From the NCBI GenBank assembly GCA_017456105.1, contig JAFTKA010000010.1:163441-227440 (forward strand): DNA of 64,000 nt, in the 5' to 3' direction. The DNA comes from Oscillospiraceae bacterium. Lineage in GTDB: Bacteria > Bacillota_A > Clostridia > Oscillospirales > Oscillospiraceae. Below, piece by piece: positions 26,564 to 34,071 of this stretch. The notes under the pieces were generated by a model. That model worked only from the letters and a program-made list of their open reading frames with translations. It ran no database searches and was not told the origin of the DNA. Within the stretch, counting starts at the first letter, position 1. The number at the start of each line of letters is the position of its first letter. Made by a program: the position numbers and the translations under genes.

Positions 26564-27040
26564 TTAGCCCTCGCGAGTTACGTCAACAACCTTCAGGGTA
26601 TAGGCACCGGAGGGTGCGTTTACGGTGAAGCTGTCGCCAATGGACTTGCCAACAACCGCACGGCCGAAGGGAGAGTCATCGGACAGCTTATTCTCCATGG
26701 GGTTAGCCTCCTGAGAACCGGTGATCCGGTAGCTGGTTTTCTTACCGGCTTCGTCCTCTACGGTAACAGTGCAGCCCAGACCCACACGGCCGGTAGCCTC
26801 GTTTTCGTCCTCAATGATCACCGCATGGGACAGAATGTCCTCGATCTCAGCAATGCGGCCATAGAGCTTAGCCTGCTCGTTCTTGGCAGCATCGTACTCG
26901 GAGTTTTCGGACAAGTCGCCGTAGGAGCGAGCCTCAGCGATCATGGCTGCGATCTCACGTTCCCGGGTGGTCTTCAAATAGTTCAGTTCCTTTTCCAGGT
27001 CTGCCAGTCGCAGACTGGTAATCTTAAATTCCTTAGCCAT
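26564..27040 (-). CDS. greA: Transcription elongation factor GreA
   Basis: GreA rescues backtracked RNA polymerase by stimulating transcript cleavage. The 158-residue protein has the coiled-coil N-terminus with tip acidic residues (AEARSYGDLSENSEYDAAKNE, cited in part: GDLSENSEYDAAK) and the C-terminal FKBP-like domain ending in SPFGRAVVGKSIGD. The start has GGAAGG upstream. It is first in the greA-lysS operon with a good sigma-A promoter. Confidence 0.96.
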   Translation of the reverse strand: MAKEFKITSLRLADLEKELNYLKTTREREIAAMIAEARSYGDLSENSEYDAAKNEQAKLYGRIAEIEDILSHAVIIEDENEATGRVGLGCTVTVEDEAGKKTSYRITGSQEANPMENKLSDDSPFGRAVVGKSIGDSFTVNAPSGAYTLKVVDVTREG

Positions 27041-27076
27041 AGCAAAAATCCTTCCTTTGCTAAAAATTTCTTATAC

Positions 27077-27105
27077 ATTATAGAGTAAAACGGTTCCTCC
27101 GTCAA
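27077..27105 (-). promoter_or_regulatory. Sigma-A promoter of greA-lysS
   Basis: On the minus strand TTGACG (27100-27105), 17 bases, then TATAAT (27077-27082). Confidence 0.85.
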
Positions 27106-27120
27106 GTTTTTTTCCGTATT

Positions 27121-28080
27121 TTATCCCGGAAACAAGATCTTTTCCACATCTTTTCGCTCCGGCATAGAAAGAATCGCACCTTTTTTGGTAGTAACCAGAT
27201 AGGCAGCGGCGTTGGCAAACCGGAGCATTTGTGTTAAGTTTTCCTCCGTCAGATTCACAAGACCCTTTTCCAAAATATAGGAGAGCACCGAGCCGCAGAA
27301 GGTATCGCCGGCACCGGTGGTCTCGATGGTACCGCCTAGACAGAAGGCAGGCACAAATACCCGCTTGCCCCCATAGTAGGCATAACTTCCCCCTGCACCG
27401 GCAGTTACGTTAATGAGCTTCAGGTTGGGATACTGCTCTTTCAGCAAGGCAGCTCCCTTGTCAAAATCCTCTTCCCCGGTCATAAACAAAAGCTCATTGT
27501 CGGCAATTTTCAAAATATCGCATTTTCCCAGTCCCCAGGCGATCTCTTTCCTGGCCTCCTCCAGGTCGTCCCACAGGGGCGGACGCAGGTTGGGGTCGTA
27601 GGAGATCAAAGCCCCGGCTTCTTTGGCAATTTCCACCGCCGCTTTGGTGGCAGAACGCACCGGCTCATGGGTCTGGGATACCGAGCCAAAATGAAAAATG
27701 CGGGCGTTTTGGAGCACCTGCTCAGGCAGCTCCTCCGCTGTCAGGCACATATCCGCACCGGGCTTGCGGTAGAAGGAAAAGTCCCGGTCGCCGCCGGCCA
27801 GAGTCTTAACAAAGGCAAGGGTCGTGGGAATGTGGTTATCCTTCAGAAGATACCGGGTGTCGATACCGGCATTTTGGGCTGTTTGTTCCAGCATCTTGCC
27901 GAACATATCGTTACCCACTTTGCCGATAAAGGTGCAGCTTTTACCCAATTTTCGAAGGATAGCCAGCACATTGCAGGGTGCTCCGCCGGGGTTTGCCTCA
28001 AACAGGGGATTCCCCTGCCCCGACAGACCGTTTTCCGTGAAGTCGATCAGCAGTTCGCCAAGAGCCACTACATCAGTCAT
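27121..28080 (-). CDS. PfkB-family carbohydrate kinase (fructokinase-like)
   Basis: The 319-residue protein is a ribokinase/PfkB kinase: the N-terminal GELLIDF and NPGGAPCNVLAILRKLG substrate-binding block, and the C-terminal catalytic GAGDTFCGSVLSYI with the base aspartate. The SYDPNLRPPLW motif and early LGELLIDFTENG are typical of fructokinases that use free fructose, but the sugar is inferred. ATG 28080 has GGAGG nearby. It follows the aldo/keto reductase gene by 13 bases, suggesting a joint role in sugar or sugar-alcohol use. Confidence 0.88.
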   Translation of the reverse strand: MTDVVALGELLIDFTENGLSGQGNPLFEANPGGAPCNVLAILRKLGKSCTFIGKVGNDMFGKMLEQTAQNAGIDTRYLLKDNHIPTTLAFVKTLAGGDRDFSFYRKPGADMCLTAEELPEQVLQNARIFHFGSVSQTHEPVRSATKAAVEIAKEAGALISYDPNLRPPLWDDLEEARKEIAWGLGKCDILKIADNELLFMTGEEDFDKGAALLKEQYPNLKLINVTAGAGGSYAYYGGKRVFVPAFCLGGTIETTGAGDTFCGSVLSYILEKGLVNLTEENLTQMLRFANAAAYLVTTKKGAILSMPERKDVEKILFPG

Positions 28081-28093
28081 ATTGTTTCCTCCG

Positions 28094-29101
28094 TTACTTT
28101 CCGAAAACCGCAACTGCCTTTTTCAGCATCTGCCGGATCGGCAGATTGTAGGGGCAGCGATCCTCACAAGCACCGCACTCAACGCAATCGGCAGCAGTCT
28201 TTGCCATGGCATTGTATCTTCCAGCCGCCCATTCTTTCAGGTCATACCGGCTGTAATAGCCCTCCATCAGGAATACCATGGGAATGGGGATCCCGGCGGT
28301 ACAGGGTGCACAGTAATTACACCGGCGGCAAAACTGGGTACCAAGACTCTTTCGAATTGCTTCAATTTTCTCAACTTCCTCTGCCGTCAAGGGAGAATTG
28401 TCCCCAATGGCAACGAAATTTTCCTCGATTTCCCGGGTCTCTGCCATACCGGGGATCAGTACGTCCACATAGGGATTGGCCGCCACAAAACGCAGAGCAA
28501 GCTTAGCATCGTCAATAGCACCACCAGCCAAGGGCTTCATATCGATAAATCCGATGTTCTTTTCCCGACATTTTTCGATCAGCTCCTCTGCCTGGGTCTC
28601 CACGATGTTATAGGGGAACATAATGGTCTCCACCCAGGGGAATTCCACCGCCTCCCGGAACAGATCCACACTATGTAAGGTAATGCCGATATGCCCGATC
28701 TTTCCTGCCGCCTTGGCTTCCTGCAGAGCCTCCAAAGCACCGCCGGGGGCCAGGACAGTTTCCAGATCCTTGACACCCGGATTATGAACCTGATACAGAT
28801 CGATATAATCCGTTTTTAAGTTCTTCAGGCTGATTTCGATGTCTTTTGCCATAGCCTCTTTGGTGCGGGCCATACTCTTGGTAGCCAGCACGAACTTGTC
28901 CCGGACACCCTCCAGGGCGATGCCCAGATACTCCTCGCTGACAGTATAGCCTCTTGCGGTATCAATGTAGTTGATACCCTTGTCCAACAGCATTTTAATA
29001 AGGGGCTTCGTTCCCTCGGCATCGATCTTCTGAATGGGAATGCCGCCAAAGCCCATACGGGAAATTTTCAGCCCGGTTTTACCCAATACACGATATTCCA
29101 T
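28094..29101 (-). CDS. Aldo/keto reductase with C-terminal 4Fe-4S domain
   Basis: Residues 1-270 or so form an aldo/keto reductase barrel with the catalytic D-Y-K-H set recognisable (YIDTARGY, VLATKS, YQVHNPG). The last 70 residues hold two cysteine groups, CRRCNYCAPC and CVECGACEDRCP, a ferredoxin-like Fe-S module known in clostridial members of this family. Such proteins are thought to use ferredoxin-linked electrons as well as or instead of NAD(P)H; the substrate is unknown. Ribosome binding site TCAGGAGG. It lies upstream of the PfkB kinase on the same strand. Confidence 0.9.
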   Translation of the reverse strand: MEYRVLGKTGLKISRMGFGGIPIQKIDAEGTKPLIKMLLDKGINYIDTARGYTVSEEYLGIALEGVRDKFVLATKSMARTKEAMAKDIEISLKNLKTDYIDLYQVHNPGVKDLETVLAPGGALEALQEAKAAGKIGHIGITLHSVDLFREAVEFPWVETIMFPYNIVETQAEELIEKCREKNIGFIDMKPLAGGAIDDAKLALRFVAANPYVDVLIPGMAETREIEENFVAIGDNSPLTAEEVEKIEAIRKSLGTQFCRRCNYCAPCTAGIPIPMVFLMEGYYSRYDLKEWAAGRYNAMAKTAADCVECGACEDRCPYNLPIRQMLKKAVAVFGK

Positions 29102-29119
29102 TATATACCTCCTGATTTT

Positions 29120-29148
29120 GAGTAAAATTGCCGCCCGCAGGCGGCAAT
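29120..29148 (-). terminator. Terminator after the small membrane protein gene
   Basis: Nine-base arms ATTGCCGCC and GGCGGCAAT around a 4-base loop, followed on the minus strand by TTTTAC. Confidence 0.7.
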
Positions 29149-29152
29149 CATA

Positions 29153-29566
29153 TTAAAACGCATTTGTGATCCAAAGCACGATCGGCAGTGCCAGAGAAAA
29201 GACACTGACCAGCCACGGATAGAGAATTCTCCGGGAAATGTACATAAACAGCAGACAAAGAGCCGTAATGGCCAGCGGCACGATCACCGCGATACCCTTA
29301 TTGACGTAGAAAGCGTAGGCACCGTTGTCCAACAGGTTAATGCCCACGTTACCGGGCAAAGCCCACAGATTCCGCAGAGCAAGGGAAACCGCCAGCACCG
29401 CCACCGGAATGGAAAGCACCAGGCTTCTGAGCTTATACAGCCATCTGCCCGTAATCTTCATTACCTGCCAGGCATTGCCGCAGAAGACCTTGAATTTATC
29501 CATTTGAGAGCGGCCATTGTTCCCGCCAGCCGTTCTTCTGTTATTGGTTTGATTCTGAGAACTCAT
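29153..29566 (-). CDS. Small membrane protein, unrecognised
   Basis: The 137-residue protein has a polar Asn/Gln/Arg-rich head (about 25 residues) and then three hydrophobic helices near residues 45-65, 85-110 and 115-133. I recognise no domain. ATG 29566 follows ACGGAGGTG, and a good sigma-A promoter sits just upstream, leaving a leader of under 20 bases. It is bounded by its own terminator, so it is probably a single-gene unit. Confidence 0.7.
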   Translation of the reverse strand: MSSQNQTNNRRTAGGNNGRSQMDKFKVFCGNAWQVMKITGRWLYKLRSLVLSIPVAVLAVSLALRNLWALPGNVGINLLDNGAYAFYVNKGIAVIVPLAITALCLLFMYISRRILYPWLVSVFSLALPIVLWITNAF

Positions 29567-29588
29567 AAGCCACCTCCGTTCTCACAAC

Positions 29589-29617
29589 ATTGTAACATAT
29601 TTTCGACCACGATGCAA
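29589..29617 (-). promoter_or_regulatory. Sigma-A promoter of the small membrane protein gene
   Basis: On the minus strand TTGCAT (29612-29617), 17 bases, then TACAAT (29589-29594). Confidence 0.8.
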
Positions 29618-29696
29618 GTCTTATGATTCGGTCCGTTTTATTTCCCTTAATGTTTTGTATCCTTAGGTCAGACAAAACAATAAGGAGGAACTGAAT

Positions 29697-29855
29697 ATGA
29701 AAACCGCAACCGTTTACCGCAAAGGAAGAGCCGTTCCCTACCCCAACGCCGCCACCCGCAAGGAGGTGCTGCACAAGTATTTGGACACCCTTCTGACCTT
29801 CGCCTGCTGCGGAGGAATTCTCGCAACGCTCATCTTCCTGTTAACGGCCTTTTAA
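29697..29855 (+). CDS. 52-residue single-span membrane peptide
   Basis: ATG 29697 stands behind AATAAGGAGG and the frame closes with TAA at 29855. The product starts MKTATVYRKGRAVPYPN, has a basic middle, and ends in a hydrophobic helix (LLTFACCGGILATLIFLLTAF is its extent, residues 31-52). The strong ribosome binding site is the main argument that it is real. Its last 15 bases overlap the 3' end of coaX on the other strand. Function unknown; small basic single-span peptides of this type are common in clostridia. Confidence 0.6.
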   Translation: MKTATVYRKGRAVPYPNAATRKEVLHKYLDTLLTFACCGGILATLIFLLTAF

Positions 29856-30620
29856 CTGACTGTTATCCCGGTAGAGAGCCGCAAGGCCCTTGATGATCAG
29901 ATCCTTGTCGTAAACAATGGATCTTTGGCAAAGGGGTGTAACAAATTTGGCGATGCCGCCGGTGGCGATCACCGTGGTCTTCTGACCAAGCTCTTCTTCC
30001 ATTTTTTCGATCATACCGTCCAGCATACAGGCTGTACCCAGCATAATACCGGAACGCATAGCGTCCACCGTATTGCGGCCAATGGCCTTTTTGGGCTGAT
30101 CCAGTTGCAAACCCGGAAGCAGAGCGGTCTTTTCCGTCAGTGCGTCCATGGAGATCTTCACACCGGGAATAATGCAGCCGCCGATGTGGGCTCCGGTCTC
30201 GTCCAGAACGGACATGGTGGTAGCCGTACCCATATCAATGACGATCAAAGGGGGCTTATGCTCCTTAAGTGCCGCCACATCTGCCACCACAAGGTCTGCA
30301 CCGGTCTGACCGGGGTTCTCCAGCTTGATGTTAAGGCCGGTCTTCAGTCCCGGGCCTACCACAAGGCTTGTCTTTCCGGTGAGCTTTTTGATGGCCGTCT
30401 GGAAAGAGTTCAGCACCTGAGGTACTACCGAGGCAATAATGCAGCCTTCGATCTTTCTGGGATCGATGCCCTGCACATCTAAAAGGATCTTAATATCCAC
30501 ACAGTACTGGTCGGAGGTCTTGGTGGCCTCCGTCCGCAGTCTTGCCTCAAAGACAATTTCATCGTCCTTGACGCCGCCCAGAACGATGTTGGAATTTCCG
30601 ATATCAATGGTCAGTATCAT
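29841..30620 (-). CDS. coaX: Type III pantothenate kinase
   Basis: CoaX phosphorylates pantothenate, the first step of coenzyme A synthesis. The 259-residue protein is an ASKHA-fold kinase: phosphate-1 motif DIGNSNIVLGG at the start, GADLVVADVAAL in the middle, DMGTATTMSV (phosphate-2-like) and ATGGIAKFV near the end. Type III enzymes need a monovalent cation and are not inhibited by CoA. It overlaps the upstream phosphodiesterase gene by four bases and is probably co-transcribed with it. Confidence 0.95.
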   Translation of the reverse strand: MILTIDIGNSNIVLGGVKDDEIVFEARLRTEATKTSDQYCVDIKILLDVQGIDPRKIEGCIIASVVPQVLNSFQTAIKKLTGKTSLVVGPGLKTGLNIKLENPGQTGADLVVADVAALKEHKPPLIVIDMGTATTMSVLDETGAHIGGCIIPGVKISMDALTEKTALLPGLQLDQPKKAIGRNTVDAMRSGIMLGTACMLDGMIEKMEEELGQKTTVIATGGIAKFVTPLCQRSIVYDKDLIIKGLAALYRDNSQLKGR

Positions 30621-31111
30621 AGCTTATCCTCCAAATCCTCCTGCGTAATGATTTTGCAGGCAGTGATGGTTTGATTCTCAATTTCGATGACTCCGGCCGA
30701 GCCGCCCCAGGAGCCGCAGGAGCCGGGATTTAAGATCCAAAGTCCCTCTTCGCACCGGCAGTCGGCCCGGTGGGTATGGCCGTATAAGACCGCCTGAGCC
30801 CCCGACACTCTTGCCTGTGCCAGCAGTTCACCCAGGCCGAATTTCACCTTTTGCCGGTGGCCGTGGGTCATAAAGATCCACACACCGTCAAAGGTCAGAC
30901 ACATACTTTCGTGTAACCCCTCGGGGCAGCGATATCGATCACAATTCCCGGGCACCTGATAAAAGGGTGTGCCGGGATTTTCTTCTGACAAAGCCTTGCC
31001 GTCCTCATAAAAATCACCCAAATGGATCACACAGTCGGGCCTTACGGACCTCATACACTGCCGCATAAAGCTGAGTCCTGCGTGGGAATCGGATAAAACC
31101 AGTATCCTCAT
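30617..31111 (-). CDS. YfcE/MJ0936-family metallophosphoesterase
   Basis: The 164-residue protein has the calcineurin-like metal motifs in order: DSHAG near the start, HLGDFYEDG, GNCD, HGHR and GHTHRAD. This is the small YfcE-type phosphodiesterase family, with activity on artificial phosphodiesters and an uncertain natural substrate. I start at ATG 31111 behind GGAGAG; the frame is open further upstream, but that part overlaps the divergent small-protein gene. It is first in a two-gene transcript with coaX. Confidence 0.9.
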   Translation of the reverse strand: MRILVLSDSHAGLSFMRQCMRSVRPDCVIHLGDFYEDGKALSEENPGTPFYQVPGNCDRYRCPEGLHESMCLTFDGVWIFMTHGHRQKVKFGLGELLAQARVSGAQAVLYGHTHRADCRCEEGLWILNPGSCGSWGGSAGVIEIENQTITACKIITQEDLEDKL

Positions 31112-31142
31112 GACACTCTCCTGCATATACTGTATTGGTTTT

Positions 31143-31171
31143 ATTATAGCAGGCATTTGGAGAGGAGGCAA
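31143..31171 (-). promoter_or_regulatory. Promoter of the yfcE-like gene and coaX
   Basis: On the minus strand TTGCCT (31166-31171), 17 bases, then TATAAT (31143-31148) with TGC before it, an extended -10. The -35 box overlaps the ribosome binding site of the divergent gene at 31173. Confidence 0.8.
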
Positions 31172-31172
31172 T

Positions 31173-31403
31173 ATGATGAACAAAAAATATGGGGATTTTT
31201 CTGTGGACGATGCCATGCGTCTTGCCAAAAGCCCTGCCGGGCAGCAGCTGTTTGCCATGCTGCAAAACGCAGACCAAACCAAACTTCAGCAGGCAGCAGC
31301 ACAGGCAAACGCCGGACAGTATAATGCCGCACAGGACACGCTGCAGTCCCTTCTTTCCGACCCAAAGGTGCGGGCTTTGATGCAGCAGTTAGGGGGCAAG
31401 TGA
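31173..31403 (+). CDS. Small soluble protein, first of a three-gene cassette
   Basis: The product, about 75 residues, is helical, with Gln- and Ala-rich segments (KLQQAAAQANAGQYNAAQ) and a C-terminal DPKVRALMQQLGGK. AGGAGG precedes two in-frame ATGs at 31173 and 31176; the second has the better spacing. I know no named family. It overlaps the next gene (TGATG) and diverges from the yfcE-coaX unit. Conserved hypothetical cassettes of this form occur in Oscillospirales as far as I recall, but I cannot verify this here. Confidence 0.75.
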   Translation: MMNKKYGDFSVDDAMRLAKSPAGQQLFAMLQNADQTKLQQAAAQANAGQYNAAQDTLQSLLSDPKVRALMQQLGGK

Positions 31404-31735
31404 TGGACGGTATTGAAAACCAGCTGCAGGCGGTTTTGGGGAACCCGGAGATGATGCAGAAAATTATGTCCATGGCACAGAGCTTTCAGTCTCCGCCCCA
31501 GGAAGAAGCCCCAGCCCCTCAGCCGTCGCTGCCGGATATTGATATGGCCACGATCCAGCGGCTTGCAGGCTTTGCCAGTCAAAGCAATATCGACAAGAAT
31601 CAGCGAAACCTCTTATCGGCTCTGGCCCCCTACCTGAGCCAATACCGCATATCCAAACTGGAAAAGGCCATGCGGGCGGCAAAGCTGGCAGGTCTTGCCG
31701 GTACCTTTCTATCTCAATCCAATTTGGGCAGGTGA
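31403..31735 (+). CDS. Small soluble protein, second of a three-gene cassette
   Basis: The 110-residue product has an N-terminal helical block (LQAVLGNPEMMQKIMSMAQS), a proline-rich linker (PPQEEAPAPQPSLP) and a C-terminal helical block (ALAPYLSQYRISKLEKAMRA). The first block resembles the last part of the upstream protein in its DPxVxxLMQ/NPEMMQKIM pattern, hinting at a shared ancestry. ATG 31403 shares a base with the upstream stop and has AGGGGG at a fitting distance. No signal peptide or membrane helix. Function unknown. Confidence 0.75.
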   Translation: MDGIENQLQAVLGNPEMMQKIMSMAQSFQSPPQEEAPAPQPSLPDIDMATIQRLAGFASQSNIDKNQRNLLSALAPYLSQYRISKLEKAMRAAKLAGLAGTFLSQSNLGR

Positions 31736-31739
31736 GCAA

Positions 31740-32024
31740 ATGTATAACCGTTATATTCCCCAGCCGGACGGCTCCCACCACCGAAATCGGGTCCCGGATC
31801 CCCCAAGACCTGAAAAAGAGCCGGAAAAGCCGCCCCATACCCCGGAAGCTCCCTGTTTTCCTCCCCGGGAAACCTCAGCCGGCAGCTTTTTAAGGCAGTT
31901 GCTTCCCAAGAATTTTGAAACTGCTGATCTGATCATCGTACTGCTATTACTATTGATGGCAGGCGATTGTCAGGAGGAAAAGAATAATGCCCTGCTGACC
32001 CTGGCATTATACTTTTTCTTATAA
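31740..32024 (+). CDS. Proline-rich small protein with C-terminal membrane segment, third of a cassette
   Basis: The 94-residue product starts MYNRYIPQPDGSHHRNRVPD, continues proline-rich for about 45 residues, then has SFLRQLLPKNFETADL and a hydrophobic helix LIIVLLLLLMAGDC, ending LALYFFL. The pattern suggests a tail-anchored membrane protein with a flexible head. It follows the second gene by four bases and ends the cassette before a terminator. I have the impression that this MYNRYIPQPDGS family is common in spore-forming gut clostridia; a sporulation link is inference. Confidence 0.75.
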   Translation: MYNRYIPQPDGSHHRNRVPDPPRPEKEPEKPPHTPEAPCFPPRETSAGSFLRQLLPKNFETADLIIVLLLLLMAGDCQEEKNNALLTLALYFFL

Positions 32025-32105
32025 TCGACAGGATTCCCTTTGTTCTGCACCCACAATGTAGTAAACTCACCTCGGACGGACATTTCCCCCAATGCGACAC
32101 CGGCC

Positions 32106-32140
32106 CCACCGCTGTTCTCCCACACAGCGGTGGTTTTATT
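32106..32140 (+). terminator. Terminator of the three-gene cassette
   Basis: Ten-base arms CCACCGCTGT and ACAGCGGTGG around TCTCCCAC, followed by TTTTATTT. Confidence 0.85.
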
Positions 32141-32204
32141 TATAAGGGGCAACCCTCTGTAAAGAAGTATTGCCTGAAAAGGCGTGGCTTTCCGTGATAT
32201 TGCG

Positions 32205-32248
32205 AAAAAGGAGCTTGCCATACACAAAGTATGCCTGCACTCCTTTTT
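32205..32248. terminator. Terminator-like long hairpin in intergenic sequence
   Basis: Outer arms AAAAAGGAG and CTCCTTTTT and an inner CATAC/GTATG stem with a 5-base loop. It ends in a T-run on both strands. No gene ends here, so it may close an unannotated small RNA. Confidence 0.45.
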
Positions 32249-32326
32249 CTTATCTCACAAAAATCCCCATCCTTTTCAGGTGCTATGCAGTTTTGAAGTG
32301 AAAATTATTCTGATCCATAAAAGCCA

Positions 32327-32358
32327 AACCCCGGAATGTCGTAATATTCCGGGGTTTT
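32327..32358. terminator. Terminator-like hairpin
   Basis: Eleven-base arms AACCCCGGAAT and ATTCCGGGGTT enclose GTCGTAAT, followed by TTAT on the plus strand. No adjacent gene explains it. Confidence 0.45.
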
Positions 32359-32470
32359 ATGCGGTTAATGCAAAATTATGCCGTTCAAAACCAATGCTTC
32401 CTTACGGCGGTTTGCCCTCTTTGTTTATAGGCGATTCACTCTTCGCCCGTTGCCGCACCCCAACTAACCT

Positions 32471-32500
32471 TGTAGGGAACAGATAAATCCGTTCCCTACA
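32471..32500. repeat. Dispersed palindrome of the CCCTACA type
   Basis: Perfect 10-base arms TGTAGGGAAC and GTTCCCTACA with a 10-base loop. Similar palindromes ending CCCTAC(A/G) occur at 42174 and 58416, and a partial relative at 36083. Confidence 0.6.
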
Positions 32501-32514
32501 ATTTCTCCTATCTA

Positions 32515-32548
32515 AAAAACGGTGCTTAGTTTCCTAAGCACCGTTTTT
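32515..32548. terminator. Terminator of the SPOCS/LysM gene
   Basis: Fifteen-base arms AAAAACGGTGCTTAG and its complement around TTTC, with T-runs on both strands, directly beyond the stop at 32550. Confidence 0.9.
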
Positions 32549-32549
32549 C

Positions 32550-34025
32550 TTACACCACGGGAATCAAAAGGATTCTGTCCTTTTCCGGCTGATCCTCCAA
32601 ACTATTGGCTTTTGTGATGGCCTCCACCGTAGAGCCGCACCGCTTGGCAAGCTCCCACAGGCTGTCGTCCCCGGCCTTCCGGAGAATGAGATTAGGTCGC
32701 TCCTGCTGGGTCTCCTCCCCCAGTTCCAGCCCGGTAACCATACCGATCCCCTTTTGTGCCACAGTAAGGGCAGAAACCGGGATCTCACTTTGCAGCTGTG
32801 CGGTCTCTCCGCTCATTGACCCCTGAGCAAGGCCGGTGTTCTCCACCGTAACCAGCACCTGACTATCCTTATCTGCAGGCAATGTCCACTCCCCTTCCCA
32901 TCGGGGCTGAACCGACTGCAAATGCTCCTCCGGGTCATAGAAAAGCATCTGAAACTGCCCGGCAAGTGCGATCTCCGCCTGATCGTCAAAACGCATAGTC
33001 CGGGCATTATCCGGATAAAAGACCGTATCTACCACCCGGCCGCCCTGTGTCGGCACAGATGTCTCCACCCGAACGGTTTGCCTTTGCCGATCCAATTCTG
33101 CTGGCAGGATCAATTGCTCCCACTGCATTTCCACCGGTCTGCGGGGTGAATAGGCGTCCTCCACCACCTCCACCATTTCCCGGTCGGAGATCACATACTG
33201 CCCCGTAAGTCCGGCCTTCAGGTGCAGCTGGCCCTCCGGCAGGATCTCCAATTCCAGACTGGTAACTGCCGGGGTAACGCAGGCATCAGCATCGGCAGAA
33301 TACTCCCCGTCCAGTTCCGAGAATTGGGAAAACGGAATTTCGTGGTCCCGGGTATAGAGGATTCCGTCCTCCCCACGGCAGAGCATATGCAGTTTCGCCG
33401 CTCCCCGGAAGACCACCTTGCCGGCCATGACCCTTTGGTCCATAATCTCCGGCTGCAGGGTGTAATAGATCACCTTTTGGGGTGCAGGTCCGCTTAATTC
33501 ATCGTCGATCACAAAGGGCTTTTCCCCTGCCTCCTTCGGCAGCATCATGGGGTATGTATTCCTCAGAAGCTGCACATCTTCCGGCATATCATCAGGATTA
33601 TACACACCCACTTCACTCTGCACCATCGCTTCGCCCAGACAACCGACCCCTACCCGGACCATCATTTTTCTGGCAGAGATGCTTCTGGCGTCCACATACC
33701 GCAGAAGACACACCGCATTGATATTACCGTCATACTGGGTTTCGGGCAGCTCCCAGCTCTGCTGGAAGGGGATCCAGCTTTCCATACATCTGGGATCCGA
33801 GCCGTCCTCCGGGGCGTAGAGCACCCATACCATCACGCCACCGGAAACTGTCATTTCCCCGTTCCGCCACTCTTTGCTGCGAAGCAGCACCTGACCCCAG
33901 CTTCCCAGAACTCTGCCAATGTCCGGCATACCGTCGTTCAGTCGCAGCTCCTGGGTCTGCTCCGTGTTTTGTACCTCCCATTTTACCCTGTGGAGGCAAG
34001 GGTATGTTGTTTTATGAAACTGCAT
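32550..34025 (-). CDS. SPOCS (DUF3794) and LysM domain protein, probable spore envelope protein
   Basis: The 491-residue protein has repeated beta-rich SPOCS/DUF3794 segments (for example GVMVWVLYAPEDG near the start and LELEILPEGQLHLKAGLTGQY later) and a C-terminal LysM domain (LILRKAGDDSLWELAKRCGS, then ILLIPVV). Proteins of this architecture are found in spore-forming clostridia and associate with the spore cortex or coat through LysM. Start is ATG 34025 behind AAGGAG. No signal peptide is seen, which fits assembly from the mother cell. It is upstream of a strong terminator and alone in its unit. Confidence 0.87.
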   Translation of the reverse strand: MQFHKTTYPCLHRVKWEVQNTEQTQELRLNDGMPDIGRVLGSWGQVLLRSKEWRNGEMTVSGGVMVWVLYAPEDGSDPRCMESWIPFQQSWELPETQYDGNINAVCLLRYVDARSISARKMMVRVGVGCLGEAMVQSEVGVYNPDDMPEDVQLLRNTYPMMLPKEAGEKPFVIDDELSGPAPQKVIYYTLQPEIMDQRVMAGKVVFRGAAKLHMLCRGEDGILYTRDHEIPFSQFSELDGEYSADADACVTPAVTSLELEILPEGQLHLKAGLTGQYVISDREMVEVVEDAYSPRRPVEMQWEQLILPAELDRQRQTVRVETSVPTQGGRVVDTVFYPDNARTMRFDDQAEIALAGQFQMLFYDPEEHLQSVQPRWEGEWTLPADKDSQVLVTVENTGLAQGSMSGETAQLQSEIPVSALTVAQKGIGMVTGLELGEETQQERPNLILRKAGDDSLWELAKRCGSTVEAITKANSLEDQPEKDRILLIPVV

Positions 34026-34071
34026 TTTGATCACTCCTTGTCTTGTAAAGCTTATTCCTTTTTGGACAAGT

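Larger units (their letters stand above)
32025..32549. other. 525-base intergenic region with hairpins and a dispersed palindrome
   Basis: I find no convincing gene. It holds the cassette terminator, two further hairpins, a palindrome ending in CCCTACA and the terminator of the SPOCS gene, each listed separately. A minus-strand open frame of 85 codons crosses the left part but has no ribosome binding site and overlaps the last cassette gene. Transcripts ending at the internal hairpins are possible. Confidence 0.6.

Noticed and set aside
25436..27088. 550-codon open frame on the plus strand
   Set aside because: Antisense to lysS and greA, which are unmistakable; no start signal or recognisable domain.
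32025..32140. Possible 6S RNA
   Set aside because: The region has a terminator hairpin but no long bulged duplex of the 6S type that I can fold by eye.
31970..32227. 85-codon minus-strand frame in the intergenic region
   Set aside because: No ribosome binding site, no family resemblance and overlap with the last cassette gene and its terminator.
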